A stretch of 64,000 nucleotides of DNA from Lichenicoccus sp965277665. GTDB lineage: Bacteria > Pseudomonadota > Alphaproteobacteria > Acetobacterales > Acetobacteraceae. A program made the translations under genes and the position numbers. Below are positions 1 to 9,362 of this stretch, in pieces. The stretch spans positions 186,001 through 250,000 of the forward strand of contig NZ_OZ255835.1 of NCBI RefSeq assembly GCF_965277665.1. The letters run 5' to 3'. How positions within the stretch are numbered: position 1 is the first letter of the stretch; each line of letters starts with the position of its first letter. The notes beneath the pieces are model-generated. The model did not search any database. It saw only the letters and a program-made list of their open reading frames with translations, and had not been told where the DNA came from.

Positions 1-1167
1 CCCGGAGATCGGCATCGTGCCGGATTTCACGATCGATCCCATCGCCTTTTCGACGATATTGGCGAGACCCCCGGCCTTGTTCCCCGGCGTCGTGTTGGCC
101 GATCGATCGACGCCGCCGCGCGCAAGATAGGCGTCATACCAGCGCATCTCGCGAACCAGGGCTTCGGCGACCGCGGGGGTAGCGGCGCGCGCGGTCAGTT
201 GGCCGATGCCGTCGCGTACTTCGGTCACCTCGGAGAACATGACCGTGGCACCCGCCCGAACCAGACGATCGACGGCGACGCCGACCGCGGGATTGGCCGT
301 CATCCCGGAGAGCGCATCGCTGCCGCCGCATTGCACGCCGACGACGAGGTCCGACACCGGACAGGGCTCCCTGCGCCGTTCATCGAGTTCCGCTAGACGG
401 CCGTCGGCTGCTTGCAGGATCGCGCCGATCATCGAGTCGAAACCGACATGCGTCTCGTCCTGCAACCGGACGAGCGGCAGGTCCTGCAACGGCGCGCCGA
501 TCAGCCGCTCGGGCTGCAGCTTCTCGCAACCCAGGCCGACCAGCATCGGCCTGCCGCCGAAGTTCGGATTGCGCAGGATATTGCGAAGCGTGCGGATGGG
601 GATGTCGGCGCCGGGCGCATCGATCGCAACGCCGCAACCATAGACGTGATCCAGCGCCACCACGCCGTCGACGTTCCTGTAGCGCGGCAGCAGCTCCTCG
701 CGGATGCGCCGGGCCGCATGGTCCACCACGCCGGCCACGCACTGCACCGTGGTGCCGATCGCCAGCAGGTTGCGGGTGCCGACCGTGCCGTCCAGGTTGC
801 GGTAGCCGTCGAACCAATAGCCGTCCAGCGGCGGCAGACCCGGCTTCCCGGAAGGCGGCGCAAGCCGGTCCAGCGAGGGCGGGGCGGGCATCAGCAGGGC
901 CGCGCCATCGACCCAGTCGCCGCAGGCGATCGGCCGGGCGGCATGGCCGATCACCGCGCCATAGCGCCGGATCGGCTCGCCTTCGGCAATGTCGCAGAGC
1001 GCCACCTTGTGGCCCTGCGGCACCGGGCGGCGCAGGATCTGCCCGCCCGAAAGATGGGTGCCGGCGGGAAGGCCGCCGCTGTTGCCGATGGCAGCCACGT
1101 TGTCGGACGCATCGAGGCGGAGGACGATCGGGTTGCGTGGCTCGACCATGGCAGATCTCTCCGCCAT
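1..1167 (-). CDS. garD: UxaA/GarD-family hexarate dehydratase (partial, C-terminus outside window)
   Basis: Likely dehydrates D-galactarate (or a related hexarate) to 5-dehydro-4-deoxy-D-glucarate in the cytoplasm. The 389 visible residues start with a SAF-like domain (about 16-90), followed by the start of the galactarate dehydratase/altronate hydrolase domain with GTRN (130-133) and an HVYGCG cysteine motif. The frame is open to the window edge, so roughly the last quarter of a usual ~510-residue protein is missing. The start ATG overlaps the stop of the transporter gene (TGATG), so the two are translationally coupled. The neighbouring kdgD product would consume its product, which favours galactarate or glucarate over altronate as substrate; the exact substrate is inferred. 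Confidence 0.82.
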   Translation of the reverse strand, partial: MAERSAMVEPRNPIVLRLDASDNVAAIGNSGGLPAGTHLSGGQILRRPVPQGHKVALCDIAEGEPIRRYGAVIGHAARPIACGDWVDGAALLMPAPPSLDRLAPPSGKPGLPPLDGYWFDGYRNLDGTVGTRNLLAIGTTVQCVAGVVDHAARRIREELLPRYRNVDGVVALDHVYGCGVAIDAPGADIPIRTLRNILRNPNFGGRPMLVGLGCEKLQPERLIGAPLQDLPLVRLQDETHVGFDSMIGAILQAADGRLAELDERRREPCPVSDLVVGVQCGGSDALSGMTANPAVGVAVDRLVRAGATVMFSEVTEVRDGIGQLTARAATPAVAEALVREMRWYDAYLARGGVDRSANTTPGNKAGGLANIVEKAMGSIVKSGTMPISG

Positions 1168-2510
1168 CAGCGCAGCTCCAGCCGCCTGATGGGACCGACG
1201 ATCACGAGATAGCTCATGACGGCAAGGACCGCATGGGCGCCGACAAACGCGAGGCCGCCATCGAAGGACCCGGTTCCCTGGACGATGTAGCCGATCGCGA
1301 TCGGCGTCACGACCCCCGAGAGATTGCCGATCATGTTGAAGACACCGGCGCAGACGCCGGTCATTTCCTTCGGTGCGATATCGGCCATGACCGCCCAGCC
1401 GAGGGCGCCGACCCCCTTGCCGAAAAAGGCGAGCGCCATCACCGCGATGACCACGGCGTCGAGCGCCACGTAGTTCGCGACCACGATGCTGGTCGAGAGC
1501 AACATGCCGGCCACGATCGGCAGCTTGCGCGAAACGGTGAGGGAGTACCCCCGGCGCTGCAGGCCGTCCGAGACCAGGCCGCCGAGGATGCCACCAAGAA
1601 AGCCGCACATTGCCGGGATCGCCGCGACGACGCCCACCTTGAGGATCGACATATGGCGAACCTGGACGAGATAGACCGGGAACCAGGAGATGAAGAAATA
1701 GGTGAGCGCGTTGATGCAGTACTGGCCGATGAAGACGCCGACCATCATGCGCGAGGCGAAGAGTTGCCGGACCGTGCTCCATCGGAAGGCCCGCGGCCGG
1801 CCGGCGGCTGTCGCTCCCTGCGCCGCATCGATGCGCACAAGGGCGCCGCCCTGCTCGATATAGGCGAATTCCGCCTTGTTGACCGATGGATGCTTGTCAG
1901 GATCGTAGATCACCCGCAGCCAGACGATTGACGCGAGGATGCCGGCTCCCCCCATCACGAAGAAGACCGACTGCCAGTTGATGGCGTGGATGATCCAGCC
2001 CATGATCGGCGCGAACAGCACGGTCGCGAAATACTGCGCCGAGTTGAAGATCGCCGACGCGGTGCCGCGCTCGTTGGCGGGAAACCACGCGGCGACGATC
2101 CGGCTGTTGCCCGGGAAGCTCGGCGCCTCGGCGAGGCCCACCAGGAAGCGCAGCAGGACGAGCGTGGTGACCACCAGCCCGATGCCGTGCAGCAGGCCGA
2201 CAAAACCCTGCAGGAGGGTGACGCCGGACCAGGTCAGGATGCTCCAGAAATAGACCCGCCGCGATCCGAACCGGTCGAGCAGCCAACCGCCGGGGATCTG
2301 GCCGATGACATAGGCCCAGGAGAATGATGCAAAGATGTAGCCGAGCCCGACCGAACCCAGGCCGAGCTGCTTGGACATCGGTGCGCCGACCATGGACATG
2401 GTGGCGCGGTCACCATAGTTGATCGCCGTCACCAGGAAGAGCATGGCGACGATCGTATATCGGATGTTGCTGCGCCTTGTGGAGCCTGCGGCCACTATGT
2501 AGCTCGCCAT
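1167..2510 (-). CDS. MFS transporter, GudP/GarP-like hexarate carrier
   Basis: A 447-residue, roughly twelve-helix major facilitator protein of the anion:cation symporter type that includes glucarate/galactarate carriers. It has the early INYGDR segment, a GGWLLDRFGSRR loop matching the MFS loop 2-3 signature, and LAEAPSFPGNSR, typical of the D-glucarate/galactonate transporter group. The ATG at 2510 was chosen over an in-frame start 72 nt upstream because AGGGA precedes it at good spacing and the usual first helix follows shortly. It is the middle gene of kdgD-transporter-garD, 114 nt after kdgD. Substrate is inferred from the operon. Confidence 0.85.
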   Translation of the reverse strand: MASYIVAAGSTRRSNIRYTIVAMLFLVTAINYGDRATMSMVGAPMSKQLGLGSVGLGYIFASFSWAYVIGQIPGGWLLDRFGSRRVYFWSILTWSGVTLLQGFVGLLHGIGLVVTTLVLLRFLVGLAEAPSFPGNSRIVAAWFPANERGTASAIFNSAQYFATVLFAPIMGWIIHAINWQSVFFVMGGAGILASIVWLRVIYDPDKHPSVNKAEFAYIEQGGALVRIDAAQGATAAGRPRAFRWSTVRQLFASRMMVGVFIGQYCINALTYFFISWFPVYLVQVRHMSILKVGVVAAIPAMCGFLGGILGGLVSDGLQRRGYSLTVSRKLPIVAGMLLSTSIVVANYVALDAVVIAVMALAFFGKGVGALGWAVMADIAPKEMTGVCAGVFNMIGNLSGVVTPIAIGYIVQGTGSFDGGLAFVGAHAVLAVMSYLVIVGPIRRLELR

Positions 2511-2624
2511 TCTTTTTATCCCTCGGACCTTTTCGTCGATCGGCGGACGGCCTGCGGCACTCCCTGCTGTCATGTCCCTCACGGACGTCTCGTCCGACGC
2601 AACCGCTCTGCGGTGGCCGCTCGA

Positions 2625-3539
2625 TCAGGAACGGGACCCGATGAGACCTGACAGGGTTTCGAACTCCTCGGAGGTGAGATCCGTGAGGGGAGACCTCACC
2701 GGGCCGGCAGGCCGTCCGATCACACGCATTCCGGCCTTCACGATTGAGACCGCATAGCCCTTCCGGCGATTACGCAAGGCGATGTATGGCAGGACAAAAT
2801 CCCGCAGTTCCTGATAGACGGTCGCGTGGTCGCGTCGGCGTACCGCTGCGTAGAAATCCTGTGCCCAAACCGGCATGAAATTGAAGATTGCCGAGGAATA
2901 GGTTGTCACGCCCATTTCCAAGTAGGGCAGCGCGAATGTCTCGGCCGTCGGCAGTCCACCGACATAGGTGAACCTGTCCCCGAGCCGGGCATAGATCCGC
3001 GTCATCATCTCGATGTCGCCGACACCGTCCTTGAAGCCGACCAGGTTCGGGCAACGGTCTGCGAGGCGGGCCAAGGTCGTGTCGTCGAGCTTGGCATTGG
3101 CCCGGCTATAGAAGATGACGCCCAGCCTGGTTGCCGCGCAGACACGCGCGACGTGGTCCGCAAGACCGCTTGCATCGCAGTCGGTGAGGTAGGGTGGGAG
3201 GAGCAAGATGCCATCGGCCCCGGCTTCCTCAGCCGACCGGGCGAGTTCGCTTGCCATCACCGTCCCATACCCTGCCGGCGCGATCACCGGGATCTTGCCG
3301 CCCACCTCTTCGACGGTGGCTTTCACCAGGAGCGCCACCTCACCGGGGGTCAGCGAGAAGAATTCGCCGGTTCCTCCGGCGGCGAACAGGCCCGCCGCCC
3401 GATGCTCGAGCAGGACGCCGAGGTGCTCGCGGAACCGCGACAGATCGAGCGCGAGCCTGTCGTCGAAGTGGCTTACCGGGAAGGACAGGAGGCCGCTGCC
3501 GATCGCGGCCGCCATCTCCTGCGGGTTGTAGGTGCTCAT
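2625..3539 (-). CDS. kdgD: 5-dehydro-4-deoxyglucarate dehydratase
   Basis: Class I aldolase-like (DHDPS/NAL family) enzyme that decarboxylates and dehydrates 5-dehydro-4-deoxy-D-glucarate to 2-oxoglutarate semialdehyde. The 304-residue length fits the family. The GGTGEF motif lies at 55-60 and the Schiff-base lysine is expected at about 170 in LVGFKDGVGD. The ATG at 3539 is preceded by GGGAGG at ideal spacing; upstream in-frame codons run into the divergent LysR gene. It is first in the operon with the transporter and the dehydratase and gives the cluster its pathway assignment. Confidence 0.9.
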   Translation of the reverse strand: MSTYNPQEMAAAIGSGLLSFPVSHFDDRLALDLSRFREHLGVLLEHRAAGLFAAGGTGEFFSLTPGEVALLVKATVEEVGGKIPVIAPAGYGTVMASELARSAEEAGADGILLLPPYLTDCDASGLADHVARVCAATRLGVIFYSRANAKLDDTTLARLADRCPNLVGFKDGVGDIEMMTRIYARLGDRFTYVGGLPTAETFALPYLEMGVTTYSSAIFNFMPVWAQDFYAAVRRRDHATVYQELRDFVLPYIALRNRRKGYAVSIVKAGMRVIGRPAGPVRSPLTDLTSEEFETLSGLIGSRS

Positions 3540-3592
3540 GGCTCTGGCCTCCCTTGGTTCGCGTCCTGAGGGAAACCCTAGGCGGCCGATCG

Positions 3593-3611
3593 ACATAGGT
3601 CTAAGACTAAA
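3593..3611. promoter_or_regulatory. candidate LysR operator between kdgD and the LysR gene
   Basis: The divergent intergenic region contains a perfect short palindrome, GTCTAAGAC (3599-3607), with weaker outer symmetry, within an AT-richer patch. LysR-type regulators usually bind a T-N11-A-like dyad in just this position between their own gene and the target operon. The assignment is positional inference; no promoter hexamers are clear enough to name. Confidence 0.35.
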
Positions 3612-3641
3612 TCGGTATTGATCGATGCGGGAATTGGATTG

Positions 3642-4547
3642 ATGCTCGACCTTCCGCAGCTTCGTGGCTTCCTCGTGCTGGCAGAAGAACTCCACTTTGG
3701 CCGTGCAGCGGCCCGGCTGAACATGACGCAGCCGCCGCTCAGCCGGCAGATCCAGTTGCTGGAGCATGCTGTGGGAGCGGCTCTCTTCAGCCGCAGCAGC
3801 CGAGTGGTGCGGCTCACACCGGCGGGGCGATCACTGCTGCCGGAAGCGCGCACCATTCTGCGGCTGGCCGAGAATGCTGCGCTTTCGGTGCGTGCGGTCG
3901 CCCAGGGCTCGCTCGGCGACGTCGCGATCGGCTTTACCGCTGCCGCCGGCTACGGCACCCTGCCGAAAATCGTCGGCCTCTGTCGCAGCAGCCTGCCCAA
4001 GATCGAGCTGCGCCTCAAGGAGATGGTGACGAGTGTGCAGATCGACGCCCTCATCGCCGGGCGGCTTGATCTCGGTCTGCTGCGGCCACCGGTAGCGCGC
4101 GACGGGTTGCTCTGGCGGGTTGTGGAAGCCGAACCGCTGCACGCGGCTCTTCCGGCCCAGCATCGGCTGGCCATGCGGTCGCAGCTGACGCTGCAGGACT
4201 TGAACCACGAAGACTTCGTGATGTATTCGCCCGATGAGGCGCGGTATTTCTACGACCTTCTTGTGGGTATTTTCAGCCGCGCCCGGGTCAGCCCTCGATT
4301 CGTCCAGCACATCAGCCAGATCCATTCCGTCCTCGCTCTCGTGCGGGCAGGTCTTGGAATCGCTCTCGTGCCACAGGGAGCGTCGAGCCTGCGCTACGAG
4401 GGGATCGTGCTGCGCCCGATCGTTGATCTCGTGCCGGTCGATCCTGTCGAGCTCTGCATGGTTTGGCGGGAAGACCACGACAACCCCGCGCTGACCCAAG
4501 CCCTCGCGCTGATCGAGATGGGTCCGGAGTCTGACAAGGTGCTGTAG
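3642..4547 (+). CDS. LysR-family transcriptional regulator of the hexarate operon
   Basis: A 301-residue regulator with an N-terminal winged helix-turn-helix (MLDLPQLRGF start, FGRAAARLNMTQPPLSRQI at about 21-40) and a C-terminal periplasmic-binding-like effector domain. It is divergent from kdgD and probably senses a hexarate or pathway intermediate. The ATG at 3642 matches the usual LysR N-terminus; a TTG eight codons upstream is possible but lacks a good ribosome site. No frameshift or truncation is seen. Confidence 0.88.
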   Translation: MLDLPQLRGFLVLAEELHFGRAAARLNMTQPPLSRQIQLLEHAVGAALFSRSSRVVRLTPAGRSLLPEARTILRLAENAALSVRAVAQGSLGDVAIGFTAAAGYGTLPKIVGLCRSSLPKIELRLKEMVTSVQIDALIAGRLDLGLLRPPVARDGLLWRVVEAEPLHAALPAQHRLAMRSQLTLQDLNHEDFVMYSPDEARYFYDLLVGIFSRARVSPRFVQHISQIHSVLALVRAGLGIALVPQGASSLRYEGIVLRPIVDLVPVDPVELCMVWREDHDNPALTQALALIEMGPESDKVL

Positions 4548-4563
4548 GCGAATTCCGATATGA

Positions 4564-5432
4564 GCCTCGGTAAAGGACGAAGCCGGCCGCGTCACCGGCT
4601 ATACCGGGCTCGAAAAAGCCGGCCAGACGCTGTCGCCGATCATGATCCGCCGCCGCAGGTCGTAGGTCTTGCGGCAACTCCCCAGCCGGACCGACCAGAA
4701 CTTGCTGATGCCGATGACCGAGATGCAGATGGTGCACCACGAGGACAATGCCGAGAGTGTCAGGAGGATCGTCGTTCGCTGGCGCAGGACCCGCTTCCTG
4801 TCGACCGATGCCGGCAGCACCGGCCTCAATCTGCAGCATGCCTCGACGCTGGTGAACATGGACCTCCCGTGGAATCCGGCGGTTCTCGAGCAGCGTATCG
4901 CGCGCATCCATCGCTTGGGCCAGAAACGCCCGGTCCGGGTCAGCAATTTCGTGGCGAAGGGCACCATCGAGGAAGGCATGCTGTCGGTGCTGGCGTTCAA
5001 ACGCTCGTTGTCGGCGGGCATTCTCGACGGTGGCAACGGCGAGATTTCGCTTGGCGGCTCGCGCCTCAACCGCTTCGTGAAGGACGTGGAAAGCGTCACC
5101 GGCCAGAGCTGGGCGAGGGCGAGGCCGTGACGGCCGTCGAGGAAGCGGCCGGTGTCGCCAACGACGAAGCTGCCACCACGATGGATGCGGCGGGGACACT
5201 TGCCGACGTCGCATCGGTCGAACCGTCGCTCAAGCAAAGTTCCGATCCCTTGCAGGCCCCGGATCCCTTGCAGGCCCTGGTGCAGGTCGGCGCGCAGTTC
5301 GTCGCCGCTCTCGCGACCGCCAACGATCCCAAGGCGCCGGCGCCCCCATGGATCGAACGCGATCCGGTGACCGGCGCGCGGAACCTCAAGATGCAGCTGC
5401 CGCCGCCGGAGACCATGCGACTGCTTGCCGGG
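4564..5432 (+). pseudogene. decayed SNF2-family helicase, C-terminal relic
   Basis: Recognisable SNF2 helicase text runs through this stretch but cannot make an intact protein. It opens in mid-protein (GRVTGYTGLEKAGQTLSPIM), meets an in-frame TAG at 4663-4665 within RRRRS*VLRQLP, then jumps at about 4795-4802 from RRTRFLS directly into STDAGSTGLNLQHAS (motif V). That skips the block which normally lies between, apparently by recombination at a shared FLS codon string. Motif VI (QRIARIHRLGQ) follows. A further single-base frameshift near 5107 moves the reading frame before the usual family tail (WIERDPVTGARNLK). The end is replaced by inverted jetB sequence. An 18-bp tandem duplication lies at 5244-5279. 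Family placement is from remembered family sequence. Confidence 0.8.
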
Positions 5433-5669
5433 GCGCTTGTACAGCCGCGCGCCCTCGCGCTCCACCTGCAAGATCCAGCCTGTCTCGCGCAGGAACCACT
5501 CGCGCAACGCCTCGCTCTGGCGGCGTATTGCGGCGAAATCATCATTGGACGGGCTCATCAACGGGGTCATCAACAGGGCGCGCACGCAGGCACGGAATTC
5601 CTCGCGCTGGACGCGTTGCTGCTGTCGGCTGAGGCCGCTCTCGTCGCCATAGCCGTCCGCTTCCGTCAT
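5430..5669 (-). pseudogene. jetB: jetB (DUF2398/TIGR02678) N-terminal fragment of a type II Wadjet
   Basis: The first ~80 codons match the start of the DUF2398 family: RALLMTPLMSP, LREWFLRETGWILQVERE, ARLYKRP. JetB in type II Wadjet is the small kleisin-associated subunit of the SMC-like plasmid-cleaving complex. Its ATG overlaps the jetA stop (ATGA), the normal operon arrangement. After residue ~80 the frame runs antisense into the SNF2 relic, so the rest of jetB and all of jetC and jetD are absent here. A protein from the remaining open frame would be a meaningless fusion. Confidence 0.75.
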
Positions 5670-7183
5670 CGGCCGTCCAAGGGCGTGATGGTGATCATAT
5701 GATCACGTCCGGCGAAGACTCCGCGCGGCGTGGCGATCCTGGCGTGACTGTCCGGGGCAAGCGGCTGCAGGTGAATGTGCACCAGGCCGTCGCTGGTCTG
5801 CCGTTGCACAGTCGCCTCCGGCCGGGTCTGTTCACTCAGCGCTTCTCCGAGCAGGCTCAGGAACAGGCCGAAGGCATGCAGGTCGAGGTCCTCCAGGTCC
5901 GACAGTCGCGCCGGCCGACCAGTGGCAAGACGCCTGCGCGCCGCTTCCACCTGAGCCGCTTCCTCCGCGAACTGTCGGGCTAGGGTCGCGCGATCGTCGG
6001 CGCGATCCCGCACCCGGGGCAGCGGTCCGCGCGGAGCGGCTTCGCCGTATTCACGCAGACGGGGGTGGATCCTCAGCGGCCGGGCGTCCGCCCACGCCGT
6101 GCTTGCCGGCGGGTCTGCTTCGGCATCGGTGTTGAGCGAGAAGTGCCTCGCCGGATTGAGGGCGAAGGCGGCACGCGCAAGCCGGTGCGCCTCGCCGTCA
6201 TCGCCGCAAGCGGCAAACCAGCCAGCGAGCACGCGAAAATCCGCCGACCGATCGCTGCGGCCGCTGCGCCGCTCATTGAGAGCGGCGATCGTAGCCAGCA
6301 ATTGCGGGATCGCGGACCGTGCCCGGGCCCGCAGAAGCTCCGCTTGCGGCGGCTCGTGGCCTGTGGGGAGGAACCAGCCGCGCAGGCCCCGCCAGCGCTC
6401 TCGCCACGCCTGCAGGGTGCGGCTTTGCTAAGCGGCCTGGGTTCGCGCGTCACCGGGCGCCGCGTCGCGCGCCTCGCGTTCGGCCACATGGCCCAGCAAG
6501 GCGTCGATGCCGGGCTCCAGGGCCAGGATCAGACGGGCGATGGTGTCGAAGCGGCGCACCAGGTCTCCCATGAATCGCTCCAGATACTCGATCAGCCGCG
6601 TCTTGTATGTGGCGATGGCGCCGGCTTCGGCCTGCTGCAGCTCGATGCTGCGGACGACGCCCGCCATGAACGCCTGCGCGTTCTCGGCGAGGCCTTCGAA
6701 GACGCGCACCAGATCACGCAGCGTCTCGTGGATCTTGGCGATGTCGGTTTCGGCTGCGCTGGCCAGCGCGTGCAGGGCCTGCAACTGGCTCGCGATGTCT
6801 TCGAGCGCCACCGTCTGCAGTTCGGCGCGGCGTTGCAAGGTGCGCGCGAACACGGCCAAGGCCGATTCCACCGCCTCGCCTCCCTGAGACAGGCGGTAGA
6901 GGAAGCGGGCGCGGTAGAAATCGCCGAGGCTGGAGACCCGCGCCGTGTCGTGTTGGGATTCGAGATTTCCCCATTCCGCCAGCTGTCCGAGCGCTGCGTT
7001 CACTTCCTCGATGCGCGGTCGGTTCGGCCAGTCGCCTCCGGCGAGCACTTCGTCCAGCCGCAACTGCAACCGATATTGCCGCTTGGCCGCGGCGAAGACG
7101 TCCATGATTCAGCGGTAGAACTTAGCCTTTTCCGCGCTCACGTGCCGGAACAGATCGGCCGGGTCATTGGCGACTTGCGACAT
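5666..7183 (-). pseudogene. jetA: jetA (DUF2397/TIGR02677) of type II Wadjet with two in-frame stops
   Basis: A full-length DUF2397 frame of about 505 codons is still aligned in a single reading frame from ATG 7183 (MSQVANDPADLFRHVS). It is interrupted by TGA at 7109-7111 (FYR*IMDVF, where the family usually has Arg, so CGA to TGA is likely) and TAG at 6428-6430 (RTQAA*QSRTLQAW). Family landmarks include EWGNLESQHDTARV, DFYRARFLY, KTRLIEYLERFMGDLV, LLATIAALNERR and FAGRDHMI. No frameshift is needed, so decay is either recent or partly tolerated. JetA is the kleisin-like subunit in type II Wadjet. Confidence 0.8.
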
Positions 7184-7375
7184 CAGTCGTTTTCACTTTG
7201 TTCTTTCGCCGGGTCAAGAACCCGGAGGTCGATCCTACGTCGATCGGGCAGAAGCCGACTCCGGGGCGTGCAGCAGGCATCCCCGGAAAGCGGTTCACCC
7301 TCGCGCCGGGTTGGCCTAACACTACCGGTCTCAGCGCCCCTGCTTTCCGGGCGCGACCAGGCCAGGACCCGACCG

Positions 7376-9241
7376 ATGCCCGCATACCGCTCCCGCACCA
7401 CCACGCACGGACGCAACATGGCCGGCGCCCGCAGCCTGTGGCGGGCGACCGGCATGCAGGACGGGGATTTCGGCAAGCCGATCATCGCCATCGCCAACTC
7501 CTTCACCCAGTTCGTGCCCGGCCACGTCCACCTCAAGGATCTCGGCCAGCTGGTGGCCGGCGAGATCGCGGCGGCCGGCGGGGTTGCCAAGGAGTTCAAC
7601 ACCATCGCGGTCGATGACGGCATCGCCATGGGCCATTCCGGCATGCTGTACAGCCTGCCGTCGCGCGAGCTGATCGCCGATGCCGTCGAATACATGGTGA
7701 ACGCGCACTGCGCCGACGCGCTGGTCTGCATCAGCAACTGCGACAAGATCACGCCCGGCATGCTGATGGCGGCGATGCGGCTCAACATCCCGGCGGTGTT
7801 CGTCTCCGGGGGGCCGATGGAGGCCGGCAAGATCATGGCCGAGGGCAGCATCCGCCGCGCCGACCTGATCACCGCCATGGTTGCCGGCGCCGACCCGAAC
7901 GTGACCGACGCCGAGAGCGACGTCATGGAGCGGTCGGCCTGCCCGACCTGCGGCTCCTGCTCGGGCATGTTCACGGCGAACTCGATGAACTGCCTGACCG
8001 AGGCGCTGGGTCTGGCCCTCCCCGGCAATGGCAGCCTGCTCGCCACCCACGCCGACCGAAAGCGCCTGTTCGTCGAGGCCGGCTGGACCATCGTCGACCT
8101 CGCCAGGCGCTGGTACGAGCAGGAGGACCCCGCGGCCCTGCCGCGCGGGATCGCCACCATGGCGGCGTTCGAGAACGCGATGTCGCTCGATATCGCCATG
8201 GGCGGCTCGACCAACACGGTGCTGCACCTGCTGGCCGCCGCCCACGAGGGCGAGGTGGGGTTCATGATGGCCGATGTCGACCGGCTGTCGCGGCGGGTGC
8301 CGAACCTGTGCAAGGTGGCGCCGTCCAAGGCCGACGTGCACATGGAGGACATCCACCGCGCCGGCGGCATCATGGCGATCCTGGGCGAGCTCGACCGTGC
8401 CGGGCTGATCGACACCACCACCGCCACCGTGCATGCCGCCAGCATGGCCGAGGCGCTGGCACGCTGGGATGTCCGCGCACCCGGCCGCGAGCCGGACGAC
8501 ACCGCAAGCACGCTGTTCAGCGCGGCTCCGGGCGGCGTGCGCACGACCGAGGCGTTCAGCCAGGACTGCCGCTATGTCGCGCTGGATACCGACCGCGCCA
8601 CCGGGGTGATACGCGACCTCGAGCATGCCTTCAGCCGCGACGGCGGCCTCGCGGTGCTGTTCGGCAATATCGCGCCCGAGGGGGCGATCGTGAAGACCGC
8701 CGGCGTCGATCCGGCCTCCCTGGTGTTCAGCGGCCCGGCGCGCATCTTCGAGAGCCAGGACGACGCGGTTTCCGCCATCCTGGGCAACCGGGTGGTGGCA
8801 GGCGACGTGGTGGTGATCCGCTACGAGGGCCCCAAGGGCGGCCCGGGCATGCAGGAGATGCTGTATCCGACCAGCTACCTGAAGTCGAAGGGGCTCGGGA
8901 CGTCGTGCGCCCTGATCACCGACGGGCGTTTCTCCGGGGGCACCGCCGGGCTGTCGATCGGCCACATGTCGCCGGAAGCGGCCGAGGGCGGCGCCATCGG
9001 CCTGATCGAGGAGGGCGACCGCATCGAGATCGACATCCCGGCGCGCCGCCTGGCGGTGGCGCTGTCGGATCAGGCGCTTGCGGCGCGACGAGCCGCGATG
9101 GACGAGCGCGGTGCGGCCGGATGGCAACCAGATCGAAATCGCACCGTCTCGCCGGCACTGCAGGCCTATGCGGCGCTCACCACCAGCGCCAGCCGCGGCG
9201 CTGTCCGGGACGTGACACAGGTGCAGCGGCGCAGACTTTGA
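7376..9241 (+). CDS. ilvD: dihydroxy-acid dehydratase
   Basis: Converts 2,3-dihydroxy-3-methylbutanoate (or -pentanoate) to the 2-oxo acid in valine, isoleucine and leucine synthesis. The 621-residue length is typical of the long IlvD form. Cys122 (SNCDKITPG) and Cys195 (ACPTCGSCSG) stand at the family's iron-sulfur positions, and GRFSGG is present near the C-terminus. The frame is open far upstream through the jetA relic, but the ATG at 7376 has AGGA at good spacing and gives the standard N-terminus (MPAYRSRTTTHGRN). The 192 bp before it hold a small inverted repeat (CCGGGT/ACCCGG near 7209-7225) and no other gene. Confidence 0.95.
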   Translation: MPAYRSRTTTHGRNMAGARSLWRATGMQDGDFGKPIIAIANSFTQFVPGHVHLKDLGQLVAGEIAAAGGVAKEFNTIAVDDGIAMGHSGMLYSLPSRELIADAVEYMVNAHCADALVCISNCDKITPGMLMAAMRLNIPAVFVSGGPMEAGKIMAEGSIRRADLITAMVAGADPNVTDAESDVMERSACPTCGSCSGMFTANSMNCLTEALGLALPGNGSLLATHADRKRLFVEAGWTIVDLARRWYEQEDPAALPRGIATMAAFENAMSLDIAMGGSTNTVLHLLAAAHEGEVGFMMADVDRLSRRVPNLCKVAPSKADVHMEDIHRAGGIMAILGELDRAGLIDTTTATVHAASMAEALARWDVRAPGREPDDTASTLFSAAPGGVRTTEAFSQDCRYVALDTDRATGVIRDLEHAFSRDGGLAVLFGNIAPEGAIVKTAGVDPASLVFSGPARIFESQDDAVSAILGNRVVAGDVVVIRYEGPKGGPGMQEMLYPTSYLKSKGLGTSCALITDGRFSGGTAGLSIGHMSPEAAEGGAIGLIEEGDRIEIDIPARRLAVALSDQALAARRAAMDERGAAGWQPDRNRTVSPALQAYAALTTSASRGAVRDVTQVQRRRL

Positions 9242-9362
9242 AGCGCGTCGCGATTCGCGGGTCCATCCACAGGCTGTGGATAGAGGGGATCGAACGGCCA
9301 GCGTGTTGCGCCTGCAACAGCGGCAACCTGCGCGGTCATCAACTGCTTGCACCGACGGCTTG

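Noticed and set aside
4599..5669. A 356-residue minus-strand protein starting with the jetB N-terminus
   Set aside because: Only the first ~80 residues are DUF2398-like; the rest is antisense to the SNF2 relic, so it is treated as a pseudogene fragment.
7209..7225. Inverted repeat CCGGGT/ACCCGG upstream of ilvD as a terminator or riboswitch
   Set aside because: The stem is only six base pairs, with no U-tract on either strand and no leader-peptide run of Leu/Val/Ile codons.
6065..7375. A very long plus-strand frame (over 1,000 codons) ending in ilvD
   Set aside because: The part before 7376 is antisense to the jetA relic and has no IlvD similarity; the ATG at 7376 with its ribosome site gives the standard protein.
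7331..9352. A 673-codon minus-strand frame opposite ilvD
   Set aside because: It is a codon-bias shadow of ilvD: His/Arg/Gly/Asp-rich text with no domain, while the plus strand encodes a complete conserved enzyme.
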